Positions 46,694-57,640 of a DNA stretch of 64,000 nt are shown here, in pieces. The translations under genes were made by a program, and so were the position numbers. Positions within the stretch are counted from its first letter, which is position 1. Every line of letters begins with the position of its first letter. Source of the stretch: Chionoecetes opilio (Eukaryota > Arthropoda > Malacostraca > Decapoda > Majidae); assembly GCA_016584305.1 (NCBI GenBank), contig JACEEZ010022495.1:129703-193702 (forward strand), in the 5' to 3' direction. Below the pieces are notes generated by a model. It was not told the origin of the DNA. It made no database searches and saw only the letters and a list, made by a program, of their open reading frames with translations.

Positions 46694-47755
46694 ATGGCTA
46701 CGTCTGTGATGGAGAGTGTTGTGGAGGTGGAGTGAGAAGTGGTGTTGTGTGCTTCTACGGGGGTTGAGAGTGGTAGTGTGGTAGGAGTGAAGGAGGCTGA
46801 GGTGAGAAGGGTCGAGGGAGAGTGTAGTGAAGGGTGTGGAGATGCGCTTAAGACTATTCTGGAGGCGATCGAAGACCTGAAAATGAGCTTTGCAAGTGAA
46901 GTGAACGAATTGAAAAGCGTTGTGATGAAGCAGGAAATAGAGATACGTTCTCTTAAGTGTGGAGGTGAAGGTCCAAGTGGAGTGAGTGGAGGGGCACATG
47001 CGAGGGATGTACCTGTAGGGGTACCAGAGCGAGATGTGACTCGAGAGACTACTAAGGTCACCAGTAAGTCACCAGGGATTGGTGTTTGGAAGGTAGTTGA
47101 TCATGGAGCCCGCCCGAAGGAGAAAAAGGTAAACGATGACCATGTTGTGTGCACGAACCAATTTCAGGTACTCTCAGGGCTGCAAGAGGGAGATACGGAG
47201 GTAAGGAAGGTGGACGATACATCATTACCCGAAGGTAAAATCTTGGTTGTTGGTGACAGTCAGGTTAGGCATCTTGACAGCAGGTTCTGTGACAGGGAAG
47301 GGATGCGCATGAAGTCGGTGAGTTATCCAGGGAAGGGGATAGGTTATGTTAGTGACAAGATAGTTGAGTGCATGGCGGACCAAGGGAAAAAGCCCATCGT
47401 CTGCCTGAGCGCTGGGGGAAATGATGTTGAGTGTGTAAGAAGTGAGGAATTGCTACGGCGGTTCAAGGAAGCTGTAGGTAAAGTTAGGGACAGGGATGGG
47501 CTCCCTGTGGTGTGAGGTGTCCTTCCAAGACGCTTTGTTGACGACTTGTGGTACTCCAGGGCTATTGCCTTGAATGGCCGGCTGGCACTTCATTGCAAAG
47601 ATAATGGTTGGGCCTTTGTGGACAACTGGAACCTCTTTTTCGGGCATAACCACCTCTACCGCAGGGATGGGGTGCACTTTTCGAGGAAAGGAGTTCAGAT
47701 CTTGTCTGAATCCCTTGAAAGGGAGGTAGGTGCACTGCAGGCTTTTTTAAGATAG
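46694..47755 (+). pseudogene. CR1 ORF1 (coiled coil plus SGNH esterase), copy B
   Basis: The ATG at 46694 aligns with that of copy A and is followed by MATSVMESVVEVE and a TGA at 46733. The frame continues through a probable coiled coil (ALKTILEAIEDLKMSF, VNELKSVVMKQEIEIRSL, about 46834-46953) to the esterase. ILVVGDSQVRHLDSRF (47240-47290) holds the GDS nucleophile block, LSAGGNDVEC (near 47405-47430) the GGND block, and RDGVHFSRKG (near 47663-47692) the catalytic Asp-His block. A second TGA at 47513 stands where copy A has TGT. Without the two stops the frame runs to TAG at 47753-47755. CR1 esterase ORF1 proteins are known; their substrate is not established. Confidence 0.88.
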
Positions 47756-47835
47756 AGAACCGGGGAGTAGACACTGGGGTCGGGGTAAGGGAAACTTGCG
47801 ATACTAGGAGGAGTTTCAGAAGGCAGGGAACTAAA

Positions 47836-49881
47836 GTGAATCGTAAGAAGAGAGAGAGGAGGGGTTTAGTTAAAGATAAAGGGAAAATTGACAAAAAAAA
47901 GAGGAGTTGCTTGAAGGTTTACTATACAAACTGTAGGAGTATTTTAAAAAGGATAGATTTCCTGAGAGGAATAAATAGTGTAGAGGATTTTGATATAATA
48001 GCATTAACAGAAACATGGTTGGATATGTCAGGAAAGGTATTTTATCCGGAAGTCGAGATAGCTGGGTATAAGTTATTTCACAAGGACAGAGTAGGCAGAC
48101 GAGGTGGAGGTGTTGCGCTTTATGCAAGAGATGCATTGCAGTGTTGTGTTAATAATGTTATAAAAACAGATGACAGCATAGAGTCTATATGGGTAGAGGT
48201 TACGGAGGGAACTGAGAAAATGGTTTTGGGTGTAGTGTATAGGCCTCCAAACTTATATAAAGAGGATTCAGCTCCTATATGGGAAGAAATAAACAAGGCC
48301 TGCAGATATAATCGACTATGCGTGGTGGGAGATTTTAATCTTAGGAATATAGACTGGGATTTAATCATAGGTGACAGCGACGCAGATGAATTGTTAAATA
48401 TAATCCAGGATAACTTCCTAAGTCAAGCAATCAAGGAGCCTACTAGAGAAGATAATATTCTAGATCTATTGCTGACAAATAGAGACGATTTAGTTACAAA
48501 TGTGGAGGTCGGTGGGAATTTAGATAATAGCGACCATTATGAGATCAGATTTAGCCTAAAATGGGAAGTTGGAAAATTAAGTGGCAATAAGCATCGAATG
48601 CCTAATTTCAGAAAGGCCAATTAAGCAGAATTAAGAAGACACCTGGAGGTTATTAATAAGAGGTATGGGATGGAGGGGGAAAATTTGCTTTCCCAGAATA
48701 ATGACAGGGGGATGACAGCTGGAAAGGTCAATTATGAAGGATTAGGAAGGCACCTGGAGGTAATTGGCGCGGTTAGGTATGGTAGTGAGGTCGAGGCTGA
48801 GGAGGTAATTAGAGCGGTTAGACAGGGAAGTGAGGCCAGGGCTGAGGAGGTAATTAGAGAGACTAGAAATGGAAGTGAGGTCGGGGCTGATGAGGATTAT
48901 ACCTCATTTGTAAGGAATATAATTGACGGACAGAAAAGAAATATTCCTTATAGGGAAATAAGGTACAGAAAGAGTGATCCAAAATGGATGACCACCAATT
49001 TAAAACACAATATTGGAGTAAAAAGAAACATTTATTTAAGGTTCAAGGCAGGATTGGTAAACAAAGAACAGTATAACGTGATGGCGAGGACAGTGAAGAA
49101 ATTAACTCGAGTTGCTAAGAAAAATTATGAGATTAAAGTAGCAGAACAGGCGAAAAGGGACCCAAAAGGGTTCTATCAGGTATATAAAACAAAGACAAGG
49201 GAATTAGTTGGGCCGTTAAGGTCAGGACAGGGGGAGGTCTTAAATACGGATGAGGATATGTGTAAGAGTCTAAATGATTATTTCTTAAGTGTTTTTACGG
49301 AGGAGGATACACAGACGATACCTGATAGTGAACAGATGTTCAAAGGAAGCGATGAGGAGAAACTCAAAGATATTGTGATAACTAGGGAAATGGTGGAAGA
49401 GGGTATAGATAAAATGAAAACATTTAAATCGCCAGGACCAGATGAAGTGTATCCCAGGGTATTAAAGGAATGCAAGGAGGTTGTTAGTGAGTCGTTAGTG
49501 CACATTTTTAGGAAATCGGTTGAGATAGGCGATGTGCCATTATTGTGGAGGAAAGGAAATGTTGTACCCATATTTAAGAAGGGAGACAGAGGACTAAAGT
49601 CAAATTATTGACCCGTAAGTCTAACATCAGTGGTGGGTAAATTATTGGAATCTATTATTGCAAAAAACATTAGAGAGCACTTAGATAAACATAGTTTGAT
49701 CAACGATTCACAACATGAATTCACCAAGGGTAGGTCATGTCTCACCAATTTATTGAGTTTTTATAGGAAAGTTTATGAGACGGCAGATAATGATAAGGAT
49801 TATGATATAATATATCTGGACTTTAGTAAGGCATTTGACAAAGTACCACACGAGCGACTCTTAAGGTTAGGGCTTAAATAA
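47836..49881 (+). pseudogene. CR1 ORF2: endonuclease and first half of RT, copy B
   Basis: The APE-type endonuclease spans about 47920-48580: YYTNCRSI, ALTETWLD (catalytic Glu), GGGVALYAR, GVVYRPPN, VVGDFNLRNIDWD (Asp/Asn) and NSDHYEI (catalytic His). TAA at 48622 ends that frame; copy A has TAT there. The linker holds three 15-residue repeats (48762-48897). RT begins with MKTFKSPGPDEVYPRVLKEC and RKGNVVPIFKKGDRGLKSNY, then TGA (49612, CGA in copy A), PVSLTSVVGKLLESI, FTKGRSCLTNLL and [17 protein letters not shown] with the first catalytic Asp. A 17 bp duplication near 49865-49890 then shifts the frame. The first codon is uncertain; 47836 is GTG. Confidence 0.9.
48762..48897 (+). repeat. Three 15-codon repeats in the CR1 EN-RT linker
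   Basis: AVRYGSEVEAEEVIR, AVRQGSEARAEEVIR and ETRNGSEVGADE are consecutive 45 bp units in ORF2 between endonuclease and RT. Confidence 0.85.
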
Positions 49882-50260
49882 GGTTAGGGCTCATGGTATA
49901 GATGGGAAGGTTCTTCATTGGATCAGAGCTTGGCTAAGTAATAGGCAACAAAGGGTTACAATTAATGGCTCTAAATCTGAATGGGGACTGGTGACAAGCG
50001 GAGTTCCATAAGGGTCTGTTTTGGTTCCATTACTATTTTTGATTTACATAAACGACTTGGATAGTGGGATTAGCAGTGATATCAGCAAGTTTGCTGATGA
50101 TACTAAGTTAGGTAGGATTATTGGATCACAGTCTGATGTAAACATATTGCAGGGAGACTTAGATAAACTTAACGAGTGGGCAGTTAGATGGCAGATGGAA
50201 TTTAATATTGATAAATGCAGCGTTCTGAATGTTGGTAGAAAAAACCCTGGTAATAGGGTA
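49882..50260 (+). pseudogene. CR1 ORF2: RT active site segment, copy B
   Basis: In the shifted frame RT continues with HGIDGKVLHWIRAWLSNRQQ, TSGVP, a stop, [19 protein letters not shown] and the catalytic FADD at 50090-50101 ([12 protein letters not shown]). LDKLNEWAVRWQMEFNIDKC and VLNVGRKNPGNR follow. It is cut by the foldback element after GGGTA (50256-50260). Confidence 0.9.
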
Positions 50261-51424
50261 CCCGGACAGTTTGCCTACGGACAGTTTGCCTACGGACAAT
50301 TTGCCTACGGACAATTTGCCTACGGACAGTTTGCCTACCAAACATTTTGCCTACCGGACAATTTGCCTACCGGACAATTTGCCTACGGACACTTTGCCTA
50401 CGGACACTTTGCCTCAGTGTTTCCACAGGAAACATTTTCTTTACCTTGGACACTCAGGACAGTTATAGTGATAACCCTACCGTAAATAACAGTATAGTCG
50501 CCAGCTGCAATAATGTCGCCAGGTGCCAAATATTACGAATTATAGCATCACTACTGATGTGCATGTGCCACTGAAGATGATACACAGTAGTTCATATCAG
50601 CGACAGGACAACTCATACCGCGGACAATTCATACCGGACAATTCATATCATGCTAATTCATACCCCGGAAAATTCGTCTCAAAATAACGTCTCATATATA
50701 CTTTTTTGGGCATGAATTATTTTTTTTTTTTTTTGCCTATAATTTTTTTTAAAACTTGTATATGATAGAATAAGCTTGTCCATATGTTAATTGGGGGTTT
50801 GAGGGCAGACTGCTGAAAATTGAAAAAGATCGGTTTAATAACATTTTTGAATGACTATTATTAAAAAAACTAAGCTTCATTGGGGATTGCAAATGGTTGC
50901 ATTTAGATGGCATTAGTGTGGACTTTATTCAATTAGTGCCCGGTATGGGTATGTCAAAAAGTATGAGAGCGGTAACTCCTACAATTTGTATCTATTTTAC
51001 ACTTTGTTGCCCTCTATCTCAGTTAATTATGGACGGAGAGTGTTAATTTTGACTGGTGATATCATTGACGTTATCCACTATATATGTGCACAGAACGAGC
51101 TCTGAGTGGGGGGGGCTTGGTTTGAAAAATGAAAAAAAGTTGTTTTTTCGCATTCTCATGGTCTACCCATTCACGCACCAAGAATGATAGAGACTTGAAT
51201 TACGCTATACTTTTAGAAAGTAATGATATCTACCTTAAATATTAACCATTTGAAGAATGCAATGAAAAATGTGCTCTCTATAATTGTTCAAATATGAGCT
51301 TAAAACACTTTATTAGAAGATTTTCAAAGTCTTCCCGTTTCAAAAGGGAGGTTCATTCAGGCATGCAATTCACTCTATATTGTGTATAATCCAATGCTGC
51401 TTGCTATTTGAGTGTAAAAAAAAT
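50261..51424 (+). repeat. Left inverted arm of the foldback element
   Basis: It opens CCCGGACAGTTTGCCTACGG and carries about nine GGACA-headed units to 50415, then GGACAA(C/T)TCATACC units at 50605-50650. Landmarks shared in inverted form with the right arm include GTGGACTTTATTCAATTAGT, GCCCGGTATGGGTATGTC and CTTGCTATTTGAGTG. Confidence 0.88.
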
Positions 51425-51425
51425 T

Positions 51426-51501
51426 AATATATATATATTATATATATATATATATAAAATATTATATATATATATATATATATATTATAATATATTATAT
51501 A

Positions 51502-51548
<47 letters not shown>

Positions 51549-51615
51549 ATATATATATATTATATATTTTATATATATATATATATTAAATATTATATAT
51601 ATATAAAAATATATA

Positions 51616-51658
<43 letters not shown>
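51426..51658. repeat. Interrupted (TA)n array at the arm/interior junction
   Basis: This TA-rich array directly follows the left arm. The right arm has no matching array. Confidence 0.9.
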
Positions 51659-51661
<3 letters not shown>

Positions 51662-52159
51662 TGCCATAAACTTTGAAGAAAAACAATCCGTTATATGCCC
51701 ATATTTGGAATATTGTAATGCTAAGAGTTTTTATTATAAACCCTTGAAACTCTAACGGGCTACTCAATAGTAGTATATGTGCAAGGAGAAGAAATGGCAA
51801 TGCTGTATCTTTATTCATCTTTGAGTGCTAGTGACTTAAATATCGGTCATAGGATTTTCTATATTCAAATAGTGCCTGCGGTCAAATATCAAGGCTTATA
51901 TTTTTTCTAAATTTTTCCCCTTGAAAATAAAAATTTGAAGGGTTTGTTTTCTGTAGACTGCATATAGTTTTACGTATGAGAGAGGTAAAATTATCGTTGA
52001 ATTACTTTTTGTTCTGTTAAATAGCTTTAATGGCCTTTATTATATTTTTTTTTTTTTAAAATTTCGTTCGATTTAATTTTTTTTCGGCTTAAGGTATATA
52101 AAATGGACTATAGAGAAAGAGAAAAAAATTTAGAGAAATATGAGAGGGAGGGAAATCCC

Positions 52160-52985
52160 ACTATTTTTGTATAATTTAAATATTTCACCTTATAAAATAT
52201 AGTTTTGGGTTGTATCTAGTAAAACGTTTGTCTGATTGTAAAACGTATTGAAATCTAATTATAGATCTTTTTATGATCTACACTTTTAATGTCAATAATT
52301 TTTATTGTATCTATAAAGAAAATGCCCTTCTTGGGGCTTAATGTGAAACATTACGCTTTAGGAATAATTGTTTTGAATTTTATCTTGTAAACTTTTTGCC
52401 TAGTTATAAAACTTAAAGAGAACTATTTCTAGCGTTTTTATGATCTATAATTTTAATATCGTGGTTTTTTTCTGTATCTAAGGAAAAGGTCACTTTTTGG
52501 GTATAATGTAAAATATTATGCCTTATGAATAATACTTTTTGGGTTGTGTCTGCTAAACTGTTTGGCAGATTTTTAAACTAATAGAATTCTATTTTTTTTT
52601 TTTATGATCTATAATTTTGAGGTATATCTTTTTGTGTCTATAAGGTAAATGATCCTTTGGGGGCATATAATGGAAATTATGACATATTAGGAATCATAAT
52701 TTTTGGTTGTATCTGTTAAACCGTTTGCCTCTCAATAAAACTTATAGAAGACTATTTATAGATTTTTTATGATCTATAATTTTGATATCGGAATGTTTTT
52801 TGTATCTCTATGGAAAATGCCCCTTTTGGGGTATTCATGTAAAATATAATGCCAGTTTTATAATACTTTTTGGCCTGTATCTGGTAAACTAATTGCCAGA
52901 TTTTTAAACTAAAGGCACACCATTTCTTTTCTTTTTAAAGTCTATAATTTTAATGCGTATGATTTTTTTTGTATCTATAGTATTT
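52160..52985. repeat. ~166 bp tandem repeat, about five units
   Basis: The word TTTTATGATCTATAATTTT recurs at about 52268, 52437, 52600, 52765 and 52935 (spacing 163-169 bp). Between recurrences come GTATCT, AAAATGCCC, TTTTGGGGT, ATAATGCC, TTTTTGG.TGTATCT and TAAAC.. .TTTGCC, in the same order each time. Units are diverged by substitutions and small gaps. Confidence 0.8.
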
Positions 52986-52999
52986 TCAAAAAACTTGAT

Positions 53000-54249
53000 C
53001 CAGCACCCTTCATATTTGTCGGGTCTGTTTGATTTTGTAGTACATGATGGGTACTGTACTAATACCCAATCTGTAAAATTAAAATTTAATTTGGATAAAA
53101 ATTGTAAAAATCGCTAATATTTTCTACAATTTTTTATGATTTTTCATTATCACCCACATTTAAGTTTCGTTAGTTCGTGCTGGACTATATAGAATATTTT
53201 TTATAGATATTTGGGTTTAATTCTTTTTTATAGAATTTTTTTAATGTTTTTTTTTTTTAAATAGCAAAAAAATTATTAAAAAAAAAAAAAACGCAAATTA
53301 ACTATAGCAATTATGTATATTGTCGGGAACGTAGTAACGAAACTTTTTGTGGGGGATGAGAAAAAAAAAATTAAAACTTTAGGAAACAATTAGCGATTTT
53401 TACAGTTTTTATCCAGTTGTAATAAAATTCACACAGATGGCGTATGAGTACAATATCTATACTCTTGTGAAAAATCAAATTTATCCCACAAATATTAAGG
53501 GTGATAGATGTAAAATATCTTTTTTTTTTTTTTAATGACTCGTGCACCCTTGCTATATGTCAGATCAGTCTGATATTTTCATATATTAGAGATATTAAAC
53601 TATTACGTCATATGAGTATATTTTATTAAAATCAGTTGAAAGTTTCTAGAGTTATAAAAAGTCAAAAAAAATTACATTACAGGTGCCGAGCGAATAGTTT
53701 AAAGGTCTAAGAATCACTAATGGGGTCGCTCAACAACGATTGGTTATCGAGATGGAGAATATCAAAAAAAGGGTACTTTGTACCTATGAATGATTTCTGA
53801 AAATGAATATTTTTCTCACTTAGGAGCTGAATTGGGGTATTTAAATAAATATTTTAAACTTTTTCCTAAGTGTGGAAATGCTATTAAATATGATGTGTAA
53901 TTGAATTCCAGCGACATCCTGTCAAGAAAAAGATCTTCGAGACTTTGTATAGTCTTACCCCTCTTATGACTTTGAATATTGACATGTAATCCCCAAACTT
54001 TCACAAGTGTGTTTGAGTGACTTATTTTTTTTGGATTAGCCTGATTTTCGGCCATGTTGTGAGGAAACTCCTATTGCGTAGTTGTTATGAATATGATAAA
54101 CATCGGTCAATATATTTCGGAGTTACATCCAAAAATGTTGCAAAATCAAGCAAATTTGTCCTATTTTCACCTATAAGAACGAAATTTAACGACAAAAATA
54201 TGAATGGCTCTAATCATAAAAAGAATGACCTATTCCGGCTTAAATGACA
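53000..54249. other. AT-rich interior of the foldback element, no gene
   Basis: I see no coding motif. Frames up to 79 codons occur on both strands but show no family resemblance. Confidence 0.5.
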
Positions 54250-55665
54250 ACTTGTGACTCTTTCTACCATTTTGGGTTTTTGAGATAGAGTCTTTCAAAG
54301 AGTAGTATTTTTTGTCTTAAAATTGTGCATGCGGCAATAACTCAAGGCTGATATCTCATTCACATTTTCCTTGAATACAAAATTGAATGTTGGATTCTGT
54401 AGAATGCATAATGTTACACGTATGGAATAGGTAAATTATTGTTAAGTGAATTTTATGGTTGTGTTACAAAAGCTTAAACATGACATTTTGATTTATTTTT
54501 TCAAAATCGTTTAATTTCATATTTCATTTCAGAATATATACTAACGGTTGTTCTAAGCCCAGCCACCCAACGTAAACTTTTAATGATTATAAACAAAAAA
54601 GATATGAGTGATTAAATATGACGAAAAAAATTATTGTGTCCCCTACAAAATTATTTTTCTTTAAATTGACATCATTCGCGCACATTGTCAGTAGAGATAG
54701 TTTCTCTATGATCTATAAAAAATATATACCGTTTCTCAATGAAGCTTAGTTTTGGAATAATAGTGCTTCAAAGTGTGCCTTTGCATGATTTGTTCCCAGA
54801 AAAAGTCCATATTTAGAGCATTATAATTATCAGTATTTAGTATATTTTCATGAAAATGTAACAGCATATAGACAAGAGTATAGTGTGATTGGAGATAAGA
54901 TTCATTGCTTTATCTTATTAGTTTGGAGTGTTAGTGACTTAAATAGCGATAATAATTTCAGTCCATTTTACCCCAAAAAAATACTCTATTCAATTGTGCC
55001 TGCCCACAATAAGTCAAGGCTTTTTTTTCGTGAATATTTTCCCTGAATACAATATTGAATATTTTTTTAGAATGCATATAATTGTACGTATAAATAGATA
55101 GATTATTGTTAAATGAGTTTTTTGGTTGTGTTACAAAAGCTTAAAAAATTGGGCCCTTTTGATAATTGTTTTTACAAATTTTTAAAAAAAGTTGCATTTT
55201 CATTTCTTTTAATCTATATAATGGGGACAGTAATAAGCCCAGCCATCCAATTGTATCTGTTTTTTATAATAAACAAGAAAGATATGAGTGATTAAATTTG
55301 TAGAAAACATTATTTTTGTCCCATTCAAAATTTTTATTATTAAAACTGGCCCCCCCTCATTCGTGCACTATTTCAGCCAAGATAGTTATCATGATCTATA
55401 AAAAATATATACTGTTTCTCAATGAAGGGTTAGAATTTGGAAAAAAAAGTGCCGTAAAAGGTACCTTTGCATGAGTTCTTCCATGTAAAAGTACATATTT
55501 ATAGCCTTGTATTTTTAACAATTTTAACTCTATATATATGAAACCTATACAGATTCTAGACAGTAGTATAGTGCGATAGAGAACGGAATTTCATTGCCGT
55601 ATCTTAATTAGTCTTTGAGTTTTATTGACTTAAATATGGGTAATAATTGCAGTGGTATCCCCCAC
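54250..55665. repeat. Two ~680 bp direct repeats, plus a partial third at 51780-52160
   Basis: Both units contain, in order, CAAGGCT, GAATACAA.ATTGAAT, GAATGCATA, GGTTGTGTTACAAAAGCTTAAA, AAGATATGAGTGATTAAAT, ATCTATAAAAAATATATAC, GTTTCTCAATGAAG and TTAGTGACTTAAATA-like ends. The partial copy near 51780-52160 shares CTTTGAGTGCTAGTGACTTA, GTGCCTGCGG and TTTTACGTATG. Confidence 0.75.
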
Positions 55666-55694
55666 AAAAAAATTTAAGTATTTGCGAGAAAATT

Positions 55695-56904
55695 GAGATT
55701 TTTTTTTTGGCACTCAAATAGCAAGCAACATTAGGTTCTACACAATATAGAGTAAATTGCATGCCTGAATGAACCTCCCTTTTGAAACGGGAAGACTTTG
55801 AAAATCTTCTAAAAAAGGGATTTTAAGCTCATATTTGAACAATTATAGAGAACACATTTTTCATTGCATTCTTCAAATGGTTACTATTTGAGGTAGATAT
55901 CATTACTTTCTAAAAGCATAGCGTAATTCAAGTCTCTATCATTCTTGGTGCGTGAATGGGTAGACCATGAGAATGCGAGAAAGAAAAATAATAATCTTTT
56001 TTTCATTTTTCAAACCAAGGCCCACTCAGAGCTCGTTCTGTGCACATATATAGTGGATAACGTCAATGATATCACCAGTAAAAATTAACACTCTCCGTCC
56101 ATAATTAACTGAGATAGAGGGTAACAAAGTGTAAAATAGATACAAATTGTAAGAGTTACCGCTCTCATAGTTTTTGACATACCCATACCGGGCACTAATT
56201 GAATAAAGTCCACACTAATGCCGTCTAAATGCAGCCATTTACAATCCCCAATAAAGCTTAGTTTTTTAATAATAGTCATTCAAAATTTTTATTAAACCGG
56301 CTTATTTCAATTTTCAGTAGTCTGCCCTCAAACCCCCAATTAACATATGGACAAGCTTATTCTATCATATACAAGTTTTGAAAAAATTATAGGCAAAAAA
56401 AAAAAAAAAAAATTCATGCCCAAAAAAAGTATATATGAGACGTTATTTTGAGACGAATTTTCCGGGGTATGAATTAGCATGATATGAATTGTCCGGTATG
56501 AATTGTCCGCGGTATAAGTTGTCCTGTCACCGATATGAACTACTGTGTATCATCTTCAGTGGCACATACACATCAGTAGTGATGCTATAATTCGTAATAT
56601 TTGGCGCCTGGCGACATTATTGCAGCTGGCGACTATACTGTTATCTACGGTAGGGTTATCACTATAACTGTCCTGAGTGTCCAAGGTAAAGAAAATGTTT
56701 CCTGTGGAAACACTGAGGCAAAGTGTCCGTAGGCAAAGTGTTCGTAGGCAAATTGTACGGTAGGCAAATTGTCCGGTAGGCAAATTGTCCGGTAGGCAAA
56801 ATGTCTGGTAGACAAACTGTCCGTAGGCAAACTGTCCGGTAGGCAAATTGTCCGTAGGCAAATTGTCCGTAGGCAAACTGTCCGTAGGCAAACTGTCCGG
56901 CCAC
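55695..56904 (-). repeat. Right inverted arm of the foldback element
   Basis: This is the inverted copy of 50261-51424, starting near GCACTCAAATAGCAAGC (55711) and ending with GTAGGCAAACTGTCCGG and CCAC. It carries about eleven GGACA-type units (56725-56900). Confidence 0.88.
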
Positions 56905-56909
56905 GGGTA

Positions 56910-57560
56910 AGAGATACACCAAAAGCAATGTATCGCTGAAAAGATCAGAAGGTGAAAAAGATCTTGGAGTGAGGGTGAGACCAGACCTCCGACCTAGGAA
57001 ACAATGTATTGAGGCCAGAAATAGAGCTAATAGAGTATTAGGATGTATTACCAGAAGTGTTAAAAGTAGAAGTGCGGAAGTTATTCTAATGCTTTATCTG
57101 GCTATAGTCAGGCCTCACCTAGACTATGCGGTTCAGTTTTGGTCTCCATATTACAGGATGGATACAGTGTTGTTAGAAACAGTGCAGAGAAGGATGACCA
57201 AAATGATACAAGGGATGCGTAAATTAGTTATGAGAAATATTAAAAAATATTAAAATTACACTCACTCGAGAGACGCAGAGTAAAGGGCGATCTGATAGAA
57301 GTTTTTTAAGTGGATAAAGGGATTTAATAAAGGAGAGGTAGGAAAAGTTCTTACGGCTTTTAACCAGGGTAGAACAAGAAGTAACGGGTTCAAGCTGGAA
57401 AAGCGTAGATTTAGAAAGGAAATAGGGAAAAACTGGTTCACAAATAGGGTGGTGAACGAATGGAATGGTCTCAGTAGACAGGTAGTTAGTGCGGAGTCAT
57501 TAAGGAGCTTTAAAGAGGAGCTGGATAGGTTCATGGATGGGGATGAAAGGTGGATGTAGG
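56910..57560 (+). pseudogene. CR1 ORF2: C-terminal part, copy B
   Basis: After the foldback element the frame resumes with a GEKDLGV-like stretch, VRPDLRPRKQCIEARNRANR, VLGCITRSVKSRSAEVI, VRPHLDYAVQFWSPYYR and VQRRMTKMIQGMRKL, then in other frames LEKRRFRKEIGKNWFTNRVV and ELDRFMDGDERWM to about 57558. These are the thumb and C-terminal blocks of CR1 RT. The 3' UTR and octamers follow. Confidence 0.88.
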
Positions 57561-57640
57561 TAGTGTTAGGTGACAGGAACTACCACGTGTAGGCCTCGCG
57601 GCCTCTTGTAGCTTCCTTATTTTCTTATGTTCTTATGTTC

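Larger units (their letters stand above)
50261..56904. mobile_element. Foldback-like DNA element with 1.2 kb inverted arms
   Basis: A 6644 bp insertion lies in CR1 copy B, flanked by GGGTA on both sides (50256-50260 and 56905-56909), which suggests a 5 bp target duplication. The left arm (50261 to about 51424) and right arm (about 55695-56904) are inverted copies of each other along their length, with small differences. The ends are built of 15-16 bp repeats of GGACANTTTGCCTAC, with a second group, GGACAATTCATACC, further in. No transposase is found. The interior holds a TA array, 166 bp tandem repeats and long direct repeats. I do not recognise a named superfamily. Confidence 0.85.
46647..57640 (+). 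mobile_element. CR1-like non-LTR retrotransposon, copy B, split by a foldback element
   Basis: A near full-length CR1-like element of about 4.35 kb lies in the integrase of Gypsy-3. It starts near 46647 (leader similar to copy A), with ORF1 46694-47755 and ORF2 from 47836, and ends with octamers TTATTTTC, TTATGTTC and TTATGTTC at 57617-57640. ORF2 is interrupted at 50260 by the 6644 bp element ending at 56904. Relative to copy A it keeps the endonuclease. It has in-frame stops at 46733, 47513, 48622 and 49612 and a duplication frameshift near 49870. Confidence 0.92.

Noticed and set aside
46739..47515. Host GDSL esterase gene
   Set aside because: It sits between a CR1 leader and CR1 ORF2, and the same arrangement occurs in copy A; it is the CR1 ORF1.
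50261..50420. CRISPR-like array, or a Gln-Phe-Ala-Tyr-Gly peptide repeat protein
   Set aside because: The 15-16 bp GGACANTTTGCCTAC units have no spacers, occur inverted at both ends of a mobile element, and translate in all frames only because they are tandem.
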